From the NCBI RefSeq assembly GCF_009498525.1, contig NZ_QSNT01000003.1, positions 187,893 through 251,892 on the forward strand: a stretch of DNA of 64,000 bases. Reading direction: 5' to 3'. The DNA comes from Rhizobium sp. ICMP 5592. GTDB taxonomy: Bacteria > Pseudomonadota > Alphaproteobacteria > Rhizobiales > Rhizobiaceae. The position numbers were made by a program, and so were the translations under genes. A model generated the notes under the pieces. That model ran no database searches. It had not been told where the DNA came from and worked only from the letters and a program-made list of their open reading frames with translations. How positions within the stretch are numbered: the stretch's first letter is position 1; every line of letters starts with the position of its first letter. Shown here in pieces: positions 26,088-35,636 of the stretch.

Positions 26088-27608
26088 CTATTCAAACCGG
26101 AATGCCAGCCGCCGATTCGTCAGTTTGGCGAGCTGTTGCAGCCGGCCGTCCAGCCGTTCGCCGGCAAAGTCATGATATTCGGCTGGAACGACGAATTCGA
26201 GATCCAGATCCGGACTTGACGAGCGGCGGATCGACAGGTTGCGCACGATGCCCGGCATCGAGGCCGAAAACAGATAGACGACGCGCAGAAGGCCGCCGAG
26301 CAGCTTGGCACGCTCGATGAGTTGCGGCGTGGCGATCGTTGCCAGCGGCTCGGTGGCGCCGTCGTCGTGCAGGCCTTCGAAACGATAGTAGTTGGCGAGT
26401 GCGATGAAGGCGCGGCCGGCATGAGTGATGCCGACGAAGGACGTATGGGCGATGATGTTCAGCGCCTGCAAACCGCGATAATCCGGATGGGCGCGCCAGC
26501 TGATATCGGCAAGCAGGCAGGCAGCCTGACGATAGCGGCTCTCCTCTTCCGTCTCGGTGATGCCGAAGAAGGGCATCATCCGGCCAGTCCACTCGGCAAG
26601 TTCTCGGGCATGTTCCGGCGAACGGGCACGCAGGATGGCAAGCTCGCCGGCAGCCGTCAGCAGCGGATCGCTATTGCGCTCGGCCTCGGTCAGCAGCGAA
26701 TAGAGATAGCCTTCGCGCACACCCTGGGCCGAGAATGTCACAACGGATGGCTTCATCGCCGCCAGCACTTCCCGCATCGCCACCGCACCAAAGGGCAGCA
26801 GCGAGCGGCGGTGCTTGGAGATCGACAGGAATGCCGGATCCCGCGTTTCCTTGGCTTCGCCGATCTGATCGAGGAAGCGCATCATCTCATCGACCGGCAC
26901 TTCATAACCCTGCATCATGTGCAGCGGATATTTGCGGATTTCCATGTGCAGCTTGGCGATATTTCGCCAGGTACCGCCGACCGCGTAGAAGGTACGGCCC
27001 TCGCCCTGGCTGAGCAGCTTTGCGGTCTTCACATGCTTGCGGGCAAAACTGCGGGCTTTCTCGATAGAGCCATTGGCATATTCCGACAGCCTGAGACCGC
27101 CGAGTGGCAGAGTGATGCCCTTGCCGATCTCCCGGTCCTTGATGTCGATCAACTCCAGCGAACCGCCGCCGAGATCGCCGGCAATGCCGTCCGGATGGAA
27201 AAAGCCGCTAACGATGCCGAGCGCCGAAAACCGCGCCTCTTCCTCGCCTGAGAGCACGCGGACCTTGCGCTGCAGGATCGTTTCAGCCTGATGGATGAAT
27301 TCAGGACCGTTGCTCGCCTCGCGGGCCGCAGCCGTCGCCAGGACATAGATGGTCGATGCACGCGCCTGGTCGGACAGCGCCTTGAAGCGATGCAGGGCGG
27401 CGAGAGCGCGCGCGACGCTCTCCTCGTCCATTTTTCCGGTCAAGGCTATGCCCTTGCCGAGGCCGCACAACACCTTCTCGTTGAAAAGAATGGTCGGCGA
27501 CCGAGAATGGCCCTCATAGACGACAAGACGAACGGAGTTCGACCCGATATCGACAACGGAGACCGGGGCTATACCGGGAAGGCGCCCCTGGGCTTCTGAT
27601 TCAACCAT
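26088..27608 (-). CDS. ppx: Ppx/GppA exopolyphosphatase
   Basis: The 506-residue product degrades inorganic polyphosphate or hydrolyses pppGpp. The actin-like ATPase fold is clear: SVVDIGSNSVRLVVYEG at the N-terminus, GDLGGGSLELIDI in the second phosphate loop, and an HD-like C-terminal helical domain (for example EEESRYRQAACLLADISWRA). It starts 10 bases after the ppk1 stop codon, so the two opposing polyphosphate enzymes are translated from one mRNA. Distinguishing Ppx from GppA activity is not possible from sequence alone. Confidence 0.93.
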   Translation of the reverse strand: MVESEAQGRLPGIAPVSVVDIGSNSVRLVVYEGHSRSPTILFNEKVLCGLGKGIALTGKMDEESVARALAALHRFKALSDQARASTIYVLATAAAREASNGPEFIHQAETILQRKVRVLSGEEEARFSALGIVSGFFHPDGIAGDLGGGSLELIDIKDREIGKGITLPLGGLRLSEYANGSIEKARSFARKHVKTAKLLSQGEGRTFYAVGGTWRNIAKLHMEIRKYPLHMMQGYEVPVDEMMRFLDQIGEAKETRDPAFLSISKHRRSLLPFGAVAMREVLAAMKPSVVTFSAQGVREGYLYSLLTEAERNSDPLLTAAGELAILRARSPEHARELAEWTGRMMPFFGITETEEESRYRQAACLLADISWRAHPDYRGLQALNIIAHTSFVGITHAGRAFIALANYYRFEGLHDDGATEPLATIATPQLIERAKLLGGLLRVVYLFSASMPGIVRNLSIRRSSSPDLDLEFVVPAEYHDFAGERLDGRLQQLAKLTNRRLAFRFE

Positions 27609-27618
27609 GCAGGTCCAG

Positions 27619-29820
27619 TTATTTCTTGCGGCCTGACAACAGCCCGGCGATCAGTTTCGGCGCACTGGATTTCAGAGCTTCACCACGGCCAGACAGGCTG
27701 GGATTGGTCATGAAATACTGCTGCGCGTTGAACGGTTCTTTCCCCGCGCGCACCTCCGTACGCCTCGAAGTACCGTCCGGCAATATCTCGTAGCTCTGCT
27801 GATTGTCAATGATGTTGCCCAGCATGATCTGTGAAAGAACCTGCTCATGCACGGTCTTGTTGGTCAGCGGCACGAGGGTCTCGACACGCCGGTCGAGGTT
27901 TCTCGGCATCATGTCGGCCGAGCCGATATAGACCAGCGCCTTGTCCGACGGCAGGCCGTGGCCGTTGCCGAAACAGAAGATGCGGCTGTGTTCGAGGAAA
28001 CGGCCGATGATCGACTTGACGCGGATATTCTCGGACAGGCCCGGCACTTGCGGACGCAGGCAGCAGATGCCGCGCACGACCAGATCAATCTCGACGCCAG
28101 CATTGCTGGCGCGATAGAGCGCGTCGATGATGTCGGGATCGACGAGCGAATTCATCTTCATCCAGATCGACGCCGGCTTGCCGTTCTTGGCGTGCTCGAT
28201 TTCCTCCTCGATATGCTGGAGGATGCGTGGGCGCAGCGTATAGGGCGAAACGGCAATCTTCGTGCTCGGCTCGGGCTCGCCATAACCGGTGATGAAGTTG
28301 AAGATGTTCGCCATGTCGTGGGCGATCTTCGGGTCGCAGGTGAAGTAGGACAGGTCCGTATAGATCTTGGCGGTGACCGGGTGATAGTTACCCGTCCCGA
28401 GGTGGCAATAGGTGCGCAGCTTGCCATCTTCACGGCGCACGACCATCGACATCTTCGCATGTGTCTTGAGTTCGATGAAGCCAAAGACGACCTGCACGCC
28501 GGCACGTTCCAGATCTCGCGCCCAGCGGATGTTGGCCTCTTCGTCGAAACGGGCCTTGAGCTCGACCAGCGCCGTCACGGACTTGCCCAGATCGGCCGCG
28601 TCGATCAGCGCACGCACGATCGGGCTGTCGTTGGAGGTGCGGTACAGCGTCTGCTTTATCGCCAGAACGTCAGGATCGCGCGCAGCCTGGAGCAGGAACT
28701 GGACCACCACGTCGAAGGATTCGTAAGGGTGGTGGACCACCATGTCCTTTTCGCGGATGGCGGCGAAGCAGTCGCCGGCATGTTCGCGGACGCGCTCAGG
28801 AAATCGCGCATTGTAGGGCTCGAAGCGCAGGTCGTCGCGCGGAGCCTTGCAGATCTCGGACAGCGTATTGAGCGCCAACAGGCCCGGCAGAACGGCGATG
28901 CGGTTTTCCGGCACGTTCAGCGATTCCACCACGAACTGGCGCAGCTCGAGCGGCATCTCCGAGTCCGTTTCGATGCGGATCACCGATCCACGGCGGCGGC
29001 GCTTCAGCGCCGTCTCGAAGAAGCGCACCAGATCTTCGGCTTCTTCCTCGACTTCGATATCGCTGTCGCGGATGAGTCGGAACGTACCCGAGCCCTGCAC
29101 CTCGTAACCGGGATAAAGCCGCTGAATGAAGATGTTCACGACATCTTCGAGCGTGATGTAGCGGATGACGTTGCTGGCGTCAGGCAAGCGGACGAAACGG
29201 TCGAGCGCCGGCGGCAGGCGCAGAAGCGCGGTCATCGGCTCGCGGCCGTTCATGCTGTTCAATTGCAGCGCGATCGAGAAGCCGAGGTTCGGAATGAACG
29301 GGAACGGATGCGCCGGGTCGATGGAGAGCGGCGTCAGAACCGGGAAGATCGCCTGTTCGAATTCATTGGCGAGCCAGACCCGGTCAGCCTCGGACAGAGC
29401 CGGCGGGCGAACGATCAGAATGTCTTCCTTGGCGAGATACTGTTGCAGCACGGCAAGCGATGCCTGCTGTTCCATCTGCAGGTTGTCGATCTCGCGCAGG
29501 ATATCGTCGAGCTGTTCGGCCGGCGTCTTGCCGTCCGGCGTGCGTACGAGGATCTTCTGGCGGACCTGACCCTCGAGGCCGGCGACGCGCACCATGAAGA
29601 ATTCATCGAGGTTGGCGGCGGAAATGGAGAGGAAACGGATGCGTTCCAGCAGCGGATGCGCCGTGTTCAGCGTTTCCTCAAGGACGCGGCGGTTGAACTG
29701 CAGCCAGGAGAATTCACGGTTGATAAAGCGTTCGGGGCTGCTCAGCAGCTCGTTGATCGGCGGCGCAGCCTCCGGGGCTTGCTGGTTGGCTTCCTGATGT
29801 TCCGTTACTGCCGAGTCCAT
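27619..29820 (-). CDS. ppk1: Polyphosphate kinase 1
   Basis: The 733-residue enzyme polymerises phosphate from ATP into polyphosphate at the membrane. Family marks are [24 protein letters not shown] sequence near residue 32, [20 protein letters not shown], the autophosphorylated histidine in [15 protein letters not shown], and the [18 protein letters not shown] segment. ATG 29820 follows GGTAGGTGGAAC. The longer frame to 29928 overlaps the hda end and lacks conservation. Co-transcription with ppx is very likely, and with hdaA upstream is possible across a 76-base gap. Confidence 0.96.
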   Translation of the reverse strand: MDSAVTEHQEANQQAPEAAPPINELLSSPERFINREFSWLQFNRRVLEETLNTAHPLLERIRFLSISAANLDEFFMVRVAGLEGQVRQKILVRTPDGKTPAEQLDDILREIDNLQMEQQASLAVLQQYLAKEDILIVRPPALSEADRVWLANEFEQAIFPVLTPLSIDPAHPFPFIPNLGFSIALQLNSMNGREPMTALLRLPPALDRFVRLPDASNVIRYITLEDVVNIFIQRLYPGYEVQGSGTFRLIRDSDIEVEEEAEDLVRFFETALKRRRRGSVIRIETDSEMPLELRQFVVESLNVPENRIAVLPGLLALNTLSEICKAPRDDLRFEPYNARFPERVREHAGDCFAAIREKDMVVHHPYESFDVVVQFLLQAARDPDVLAIKQTLYRTSNDSPIVRALIDAADLGKSVTALVELKARFDEEANIRWARDLERAGVQVVFGFIELKTHAKMSMVVRREDGKLRTYCHLGTGNYHPVTAKIYTDLSYFTCDPKIAHDMANIFNFITGYGEPEPSTKIAVSPYTLRPRILQHIEEEIEHAKNGKPASIWMKMNSLVDPDIIDALYRASNAGVEIDLVVRGICCLRPQVPGLSENIRVKSIIGRFLEHSRIFCFGNGHGLPSDKALVYIGSADMMPRNLDRRVETLVPLTNKTVHEQVLSQIMLGNIIDNQQSYEILPDGTSRRTEVRAGKEPFNAQQYFMTNPSLSGRGEALKSSAPKLIAGLLSGRKK

Positions 29821-29896
29821 GTTCCACCTACCCTCATCTGAGAACCTTGCCACGTATAGCAGTTTGACGACGGAACTGTGACAGTTCACCTGTCGC

Positions 29897-30610
29897 TCAA
29901 TCTGCCGGGCCGGAATTGCCCAATTCATTCAAGACTTCAGCGGCCAGTATGCGTGTGATTCTCGTGCCGCGGCCAAGCGCCAGCCGGTCCAGCCGGTCGA
30001 CGATCAACTGCGCGGCATTCAGGGACCGCTCCATCCGATTGACGATATAAAGGACAAGTTTGTCATCGATATAAAGCTGCCGGTCGGCAAAGAGCTTTAC
30101 GATCACCTGCGACAATAATTCTTCATCCGGCTCGCCGATCTCGACGACGGTCGCCGCTTTCAGCCGCGAGCGCAGGTCGGGGAGCGTGACCGGCCAGGAC
30201 ATCGGCCAGAGCCTGCTCGTCATCAGCAGGCCCGTGCCGTTTTCCCGGACGCTGTTGATGACGTGAAAAAGCTCGGTGTCGTCGAAGCCCAGACGATCGA
30301 CGTCTTCAAAGATGACTGGTCCATTTGCCGCGATGACGGCTGCGTCCGAGCCGGCTTTCGGATGGATCGGGACAGCACCGCTTCTCTCGCACCAGATGCT
30401 GGCGAGATGCGATTTTCCCGAGCCGACCGGGCCGGCAAGAATGACCACCGGCGATGGCCATTGCGGCCAGGAATCGACGATCTTCACCGCCGCGCTCAAG
30501 GGATCGGCGACCAGCAAGTCGTCGCGGCCGCTCGCCGCGTCATGGGTAAAAGCCAAGGGTAGCTGTTCGGCGGGCTTGCGCCTCAAATCAGCGTTCTTCA
30601 CATCGGTCAT
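29897..30610 (-). CDS. hdaA: DnaA-inactivator HdaA (DnaA-related ATPase)
   Basis: The 237-residue AAA+ protein is expected to bind the beta clamp and stimulate ATP hydrolysis by DnaA, limiting re-initiation. The N-terminal clamp-binding motif QLPLAF is at residues 16-21. Walker A is GPVGSGKS at 60-67, and Walker B is in [10 protein letters not shown]. The C-terminal part ends with [20 protein letters not shown], typical of the DnaA ATPase domain, and no DNA-binding domain follows. The start lies 2 bases after the stop of the upstream permease gene, so the two are coupled. Confidence 0.92.
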   Translation of the reverse strand: MTDVKNADLRRKPAEQLPLAFTHDAASGRDDLLVADPLSAAVKIVDSWPQWPSPVVILAGPVGSGKSHLASIWCERSGAVPIHPKAGSDAAVIAANGPVIFEDVDRLGFDDTELFHVINSVRENGTGLLMTSRLWPMSWPVTLPDLRSRLKAATVVEIGEPDEELLSQVIVKLFADRQLYIDDKLVLYIVNRMERSLNAAQLIVDRLDRLALGRGTRITRILAAEVLNELGNSGPAD

Positions 30611-30612
30611 GT

Positions 30613-31743
30613 CTAGTTTTTCTCAGGATTGCCGGCCTTGGCTCCGCGCGCCTTACCGGCTTCCGAGTGTCCATAATAAAGGTCGCTCTGAAGGTACCGC
30701 GAAAGGGCGAAGCGAACAAGCACGCCGCAGGCCGCAGCGGCCGGAACGGCGACCAGCAGGCCGACGAAACCGAAGAGCGCGCCGAAGGCAAAAAGCGCAA
30801 ACATCAGCCAGACCGGATGCAGGCCGACGCTTTCGCCGACCAGCTTCGGCTGCAGCACATTGCCCTCCAGGAACTGGCCGGTAAAGAAGACGGCGAGCGT
30901 GAGGCCGACCCAGATATAATCCGGCCAGAACTGCACCAGCGCGACGCTGAGCGCGATGAACAGACCGACGAGAGAACCGACATAGGGAATGAAGCTGATC
31001 ATGCCGGCGAAGAAGCCGATCAACAGACCGAAATTCAGGCCCACCAGCGACAGACCAACGCCGTAATAGATGCCGAGGATGATGCAGAGCGAGCCCTGGC
31101 CACGGATGAAGCCGGCGATCGATTGATCGATCTCGGTGGCAATCTGGCGGACGGTGGCGACGTGATCGCGCGGTACCCAGGCATCGACCTTGGCGATCAT
31201 ACGATCCCAGTCGAGCAGCATATAGAAGGCGACGACGGGGGTGACGACCATCAGCGAGATGATGTTGACCAGCGCCTTGCCGGAACTCCAGATCTGCGCG
31301 AACAGGCCGCCAACGAAGCTCAGCCCGTCCGACATGATATTGGAGAAATTGTCCTTGAGGACGCCGAGCTGGTTGCGGATCCAGTCCGGCAACACCATTG
31401 TCTGCGCCTTGGCGATGAGCTGCTGCAGCTGCTGCACATAGCCCGGTATATGCTGGACGAAATCATTGAACTGATTGATGATGATCGGAATGACGATCGT
31501 CAGCGCCAGCGCGAAGAACAGCACGAAGGCAACGAGGATCACCACCGTCGCCATCAGGCGGCTGAGGCCGATCCGTTCCAGCCGGTCGGCAACCGGATCG
31601 AGGAAATAGGCAACCGCCATGCCGGCGATGAAGGGCAAGAGGATCGAGCTGAAGAGGTAGAGAAAGACAATAAAGACGACAAGCACAATCACCCAGAAGG
31701 CAACCTGACTCTTGAGGCTTGTCCCGCTGACTTGTTGCTTCAT
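30613..31743 (-). CDS. AI-2E family (PerM) transporter
   Basis: The 376-residue integral membrane protein has about eight membrane segments and the family signatures FLYLFSSILLPFIAGMAVAY and FIPYVGSLVGLFIALSVALV. Members of this family have been linked to autoinducer-2 export or ion antiport, and the function here is unknown. ATG 31743 with GGGGA upstream is preferred over the in-frame GTG at 31755. Its position directly before hdaA is common in alphaproteobacteria. It is divergent from purM across 223 bases. Confidence 0.88.
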   Translation of the reverse strand: MKQQVSGTSLKSQVAFWVIVLVVFIVFLYLFSSILLPFIAGMAVAYFLDPVADRLERIGLSRLMATVVILVAFVLFFALALTIVIPIIINQFNDFVQHIPGYVQQLQQLIAKAQTMVLPDWIRNQLGVLKDNFSNIMSDGLSFVGGLFAQIWSSGKALVNIISLMVVTPVVAFYMLLDWDRMIAKVDAWVPRDHVATVRQIATEIDQSIAGFIRGQGSLCIILGIYYGVGLSLVGLNFGLLIGFFAGMISFIPYVGSLVGLFIALSVALVQFWPDYIWVGLTLAVFFTGQFLEGNVLQPKLVGESVGLHPVWLMFALFAFGALFGFVGLLVAVPAAAACGVLVRFALSRYLQSDLYYGHSEAGKARGAKAGNPEKN

Positions 31744-31966
31744 CGTCGTCCCCACTGCTCGCCGCCCTGCTGCCGCTCGCTTAGGACATAGGATGACGCC
31801 GCAATTATGGTCAAGCCTGCGGCCGGAAATCGGCCTTTGAGCACTGTGAAGCGGGGAAAATCGAGGGTTTGCCTATGTTAGCGCCTTGCATAAAGGCCCA
31901 CGTCATGCAATGGCGACCCGATCAAGGCCCTGTCGCGATTGAAGGGCGGCCATCGGAGGCGTAAGC

Positions 31967-33040
31967 ATGAGCCAGTCTGGAAAAAACGGTCTGACCTATA
32001 GCGACGCGGGCGTCGATATCGATGCCGGCAACCTGCTGGTCGAAAAGATCAAGCCCGCCGTGCGCTCGACGCGCCGCCCCGGCGCCGACGGCGAAATCGG
32101 CGGCTTCGGCGGTCTCTTCGACCTGAAGGCCGCGGGCTTCACCGATCCGGTGCTGGTTGCCGCCAATGACGGCGTCGGCACCAAGCTGAAGATAGCCATC
32201 GACGCCGACTATCACGACACCGTCGGTATCGACCTCGTTGCCATGTGCGTTAACGACCTTGTCGTCCAGGGCGCCGAGCCGCTGTTCTTCCTTGACTATT
32301 TCGCCACCGGCAAGCTCGACCCCGACCAGGGTGCTGCGATCGTCGGCGGCATTGCAGCCGGTTGCCGCGAGGCAGGCTGTGCGTTGATTGGCGGCGAGAC
32401 GGCGGAAATGCCGGGCATGTATTCCGACGGCGATTACGATCTCGCCGGTTTTGCCGTGGGTGCGGCCGAGCGCGGCCAGCTTCTGCCTTCCGGCGATATC
32501 GCCGAGGGCGACGTCATTCTCGGCCTCGCCTCCTCCGGTGTTCATTCCAACGGCTTCTCGCTGGTGCGCAAGATCGTCGCCCTCTCCGGCCTCGCCTGGG
32601 ATGCACCAGCTCCCTTTGCAGAAGGCAAGGCGCTGGGTGAAGCCCTGCTGACGCCGACGCGCATCTATGTGAAGCCGCTGCTGAAGGCGATCCGCGAAAC
32701 CCATGCCATCAAGGCGCTCGCCCACATCACCGGCGGCGGCTTTCCGGAAAACATTCCGCGCGTGCTGCCGAAGCATCTTGCCGCCGAGATCGATCTGGCC
32801 GCCGTCAAGGTGCCGCCGGTATTCTCCTGGCTCGCCAAGACCGGCGGTGTCGAGGCCAAGGAAATGCTGCGCACCTTCAATTGCGGCATCGGCATGATCG
32901 CTGTCGTCGCCGCCGAAAATGTCGACACCGTCAAGGCGGCGCTTGAGGCCGAAGGCGAATCCATCGTCACGCTCGGCCGCATGATCGCCCGCGACGAAGG
33001 CGCTGCCGGCACCGTCTATAAGGGCACACTGGCAATATGA
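31967..33040 (+). CDS. purM: Phosphoribosylformylglycinamidine cyclo-ligase
   Basis: The 357-residue AIR synthase closes the imidazole ring in purine synthesis using ATP. Family marks are [70 protein letters not shown] and FNCGIGMI. The start at 31967 follows GGAGGCGTAAGC. The stop codon overlaps the start of purN (ATGA). Length and order match the family. Confidence 0.97.
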   Translation: MSQSGKNGLTYSDAGVDIDAGNLLVEKIKPAVRSTRRPGADGEIGGFGGLFDLKAAGFTDPVLVAANDGVGTKLKIAIDADYHDTVGIDLVAMCVNDLVVQGAEPLFFLDYFATGKLDPDQGAAIVGGIAAGCREAGCALIGGETAEMPGMYSDGDYDLAGFAVGAAERGQLLPSGDIAEGDVILGLASSGVHSNGFSLVRKIVALSGLAWDAPAPFAEGKALGEALLTPTRIYVKPLLKAIRETHAIKALAHITGGGFPENIPRVLPKHLAAEIDLAAVKVPPVFSWLAKTGGVEAKEMLRTFNCGIGMIAVVAAENVDTVKAALEAEGESIVTLGRMIARDEGAAGTVYKGTLAI

Positions 33041-33714
33041 GTTCGGCCCGCAAACGCGTCGTCGTCCTCATTTCGGGCAGCGGCTCCAACATGATGGCGC
33101 TGGTCAAGGCAGCTGCGGCTTCGGACTATCCGGCGGAGATCGTCGCTGTGATTTCCGACAAGGCGGATGCGGGCGGATTGGCGAAAGCCGCCGCCGAGGG
33201 CATCGCCACCTTCGCCTTTGTCCGCAAGGATTTCGCCAGCAAGGACGCGCATGAGGAAGCAATCCTCGCGCAGCTTGAGGCGCTGTCGCCCGACATCATC
33301 TGCCTTGCCGGCTACATGCGCCTGCTCACCGGCCGCTTCATCCAGAGCTATGAAGGCCGGATCATCAACATCCATCCGTCGCTGCTGCCGCTTTTCCCCG
33401 GCCTGCACACGCATCAGCGCGCCATCGACGCGGGCCAGCGGATCGCTGGCTGCACTGTGCATTTCGTCACTGAAGGCATGGATGAAGGTCCGGTGATCGG
33501 CCAGGCCGCCGTGCCAGTACTCACCGACGACAGTGCCGACGCGCTGGCTACCCGCGTGCTCACGATCGAGCATCAGCTCTATCCGCAGTCGCTGCGGCTG
33601 CTGGCCGAAGGCAAGGTGCGGATGGAAAGCGGCAAGGCCATTGCCACGGCTAAGGCACCGGCTGCCGCCGGACAGCAGATCCTGTCTCTGCTCGGCGACG
33701 TCAGCCGGATCTAG
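33037..33714 (+). CDS. purN: Phosphoribosylglycinamide formyltransferase
   Basis: The 225-residue enzyme transfers a formyl group from 10-formyltetrahydrofolate to GAR in purine synthesis. Motifs are [19 protein letters not shown] at the N-terminus, then [31 protein letters not shown] with the catalytic Asn-His pair, and [20 protein letters not shown] with the catalytic aspartate. ATG 33037 overlaps the purM stop by four bases. The two genes form a compact purMN operon. SHMT upstream in the window supplies related folate units. Confidence 0.97.
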   Translation: MSSARKRVVVLISGSGSNMMALVKAAAASDYPAEIVAVISDKADAGGLAKAAAEGIATFAFVRKDFASKDAHEEAILAQLEALSPDIICLAGYMRLLTGRFIQSYEGRIINIHPSLLPLFPGLHTHQRAIDAGQRIAGCTVHFVTEGMDEGPVIGQAAVPVLTDDSADALATRVLTIEHQLYPQSLRLLAEGKVRMESGKAIATAKAPAAAGQQILSLLGDVSRI

Positions 33715-33725
33715 AACGCTTCCCC

Positions 33726-34895
33726 TTACGCAGCCATCGCCACCAGCGGATGCAGCGTGCCGTCGCTATAGACGACACGGCCGTTGCGGAAGGTGGCACG
33801 AATGCGGTGAACCGAACCGTGTTCGATAGCCACCAGATCGGCCTTCTGTCCCACAGCGATCTCGCCGCGATCCGTCAGGCCCGCAGAGCGCGCGGCATTT
33901 GCCGTCGCCATGGCAACGGCCGCGGGCAGGCCGCCACTGGCGACCTCGGCAATCTTGAAGATCGCCGGCACGAAAGCGGCCGGATGATAATCGGCGGCGA
34001 TGATGCCGAGCAGGCCCACTTTCGCCGCATCGAGAGCGCTCAGATTGCCCGACATGGACTGACCGCGCAGCGCGTTCGGCGCACCCATCAGCGTCCAGAG
34101 ACCACGACGGCGCGCCTCCTCGGCGGCCGGCAGCGTCACCGGGAATTCGCTGATCGTGACGCCGAGATCATGCATCTCAGCCACCTTCTCCGCGCTATCG
34201 TCATCATGCGAGGCCAGCGACAGCTTATGCTTCAGGGAGAGGCTTACGATGTCGTGCAGCTTGCGTTCGATATCCGGATCCTGCCGCATGGCGATACGGC
34301 GGGCCACCATCTCTTCCGCCGCTTCCCGCGACATCGAGCGGCGCTCGGACATGCTCAGCACATAGGCCTCGATATTGTTGTACTGCCCCTGCCCCGGTGT
34401 GTGGTCGGTCAGCGACACCATGTCGACGACGCCATCTTCCAGCAGCCGCTCCAGTGTCGGCGCGGCGCCGACATTGGTGATCTCGTAGCGGGCGTGAACG
34501 CGATGGTCGATCAGCAGGTGGTCGCGCAGGCTATTGATGCCCTTGATCACCGCCGACGTGGTCTCCAGCGAGCGCACATGGCCGTAGACGCTTTCCGTGG
34601 CGAAGGAGACGGCCGCGTAGGCCGTTGTCACGCCGGCGGCGGCAAGCTTCTTGTCGAGTTCGTGGATGCCGAAATCGATCGGCATGGTGGCATTCGGGCG
34701 CGGCGCGATTTCACGCTCGATCATATCGCCATGCAGATCGACAAAGCCCGGCATCAGCAGCCGTCCACCGCCATCGAAAGTCGCGTTCGCCACCGGCTCG
34801 GCGCGGATTTCGGCAATCACGCCATCCTCGATGCGAATGGAACCCTGATCGACGACCTCATTGGGAAGAACGAGCGTGAAATTGCTGAGCCACAT
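33726..34895 (-). CDS. phnM: PhnM-like alpha-D-ribose 1-methylphosphonate 5-triphosphate diphosphatase
   Basis: The 389-residue amidohydrolase resembles PhnM, which releases diphosphate from the carbon-phosphorus lyase intermediate. Metal-binding motifs are visible: FVDLHGDMIEREIAPRPN, VSLTDHTPGQGQYNN and LASHDDDSAEKV, plus the C-terminal GEIAVGQKADLVAIEHG. No other phn gene is in this window, so it stands alone convergent with purN. It may be a second copy or act on another substrate. GGAG lies upstream of the ATG. Confidence 0.85.
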   Translation of the reverse strand: MWLSNFTLVLPNEVVDQGSIRIEDGVIAEIRAEPVANATFDGGGRLLMPGFVDLHGDMIEREIAPRPNATMPIDFGIHELDKKLAAAGVTTAYAAVSFATESVYGHVRSLETTSAVIKGINSLRDHLLIDHRVHARYEITNVGAAPTLERLLEDGVVDMVSLTDHTPGQGQYNNIEAYVLSMSERRSMSREAAEEMVARRIAMRQDPDIERKLHDIVSLSLKHKLSLASHDDDSAEKVAEMHDLGVTISEFPVTLPAAEEARRRGLWTLMGAPNALRGQSMSGNLSALDAAKVGLLGIIAADYHPAAFVPAIFKIAEVASGGLPAAVAMATANAARSAGLTDRGEIAVGQKADLVAIEHGSVHRIRATFRNGRVVYSDGTLHPLVAMAA

Positions 34896-35042
34896 CGGCT
34901 TTCTCCTGGAATAGCGTCAATTGTTTCGATTATGTGACAATGGTCCGGACCTATCCGGCGAATGCCTCCCGATAGGCGCGATTCGTGACACAGTGATGAA
35001 GGTCGCAGCACCGCTTTGCGGCACGCGCACGCATCCAACAAT

Positions 35043-35636
35043 TTACACCAAGCTCGTCCTGTTCAAGGCGGCCCATTGCAGCAACATGACTGTCTTGGCA
35101 TCGTAGATCTCGCCCGCTTCGATCATCGCCACCGCTTCGGCCAGCCGGACTTCGAGCACCTCGATATCCTCATGTTCGTCGGCCAACCCACCGCCGTCAG
35201 CGACACGGTCGGTGGCGTCGATGGTAGCCGCGAAGAAATGGATGATTTCAGTGACCGCGCCCGGCGACGTAAATGTCTTGAAAAGAAACCTGATATCGCG
35301 GACGCGGTAACCGGTTTCCTCCATCGCCTCGCGGCGGATCGCCTCTTCCGGATGATCGCCGTCGAGCAGACCGGCCGGCACTTCGATCATCCAGGCGGGA
35401 AAGCCGGTGAGATGGGCCGGCAGGCGGAACTGTCGCACAAGGATGACCGTCTCACGCTTGGGATCGTAGAGCAGGATGCAGGCGGCCGGCGTGCGGTGAT
35501 AGATCTCGCGCTTCAGCCTGTGCGTCTCGCCGCTGGAATCCGTATAGTCGATGTCGTAGTTGCTAAGCCGTGTCCATTGATCCGAGAGCGTCTTCTCGTT
35601 GACGATCTCGACCTTCGCCTTTTCGAACTTCGTCAT
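35043..35636 (-). CDS. NUDIX hydrolase, NudK-like (nucleoside-diphosphate-sugar)
   Basis: The 197-residue product has a Nudix box LLDGDHPEEAIRREAMEETG (about residues 98-117) close to that of the E. coli GDP-mannose pyrophosphatase NudK. The upstream ILVRQFRLPAHL and the C-terminal KTVMLLQWAA also match that subfamily. In NudK a glutamate occupies the position of the histidine in GDH, a small departure. Hydrolysis of an ADP- or GDP-sugar is inferred. ATG 35636 overlaps the stop of the molybdopterin oxidoreductase gene by four bases. Confidence 0.87.
   Translation of the reverse strand: MTKFEKAKVEIVNEKTLSDQWTRLSNYDIDYTDSSGETHRLKREIYHRTPAACILLYDPKRETVILVRQFRLPAHLTGFPAWMIEVPAGLLDGDHPEEAIRREAMEETGYRVRDIRFLFKTFTSPGAVTEIIHFFAATIDATDRVADGGGLADEHEDIEVLEVRLAEAVAMIEAGEIYDAKTVMLLQWAALNRTSLV

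Noticed and set aside
27847..29841. 664-codon open frame opposite ppk1
   Set aside because: It is a complementary-strand shadow of polyphosphate kinase with no domain signature, rich in Arg, His and Gln.
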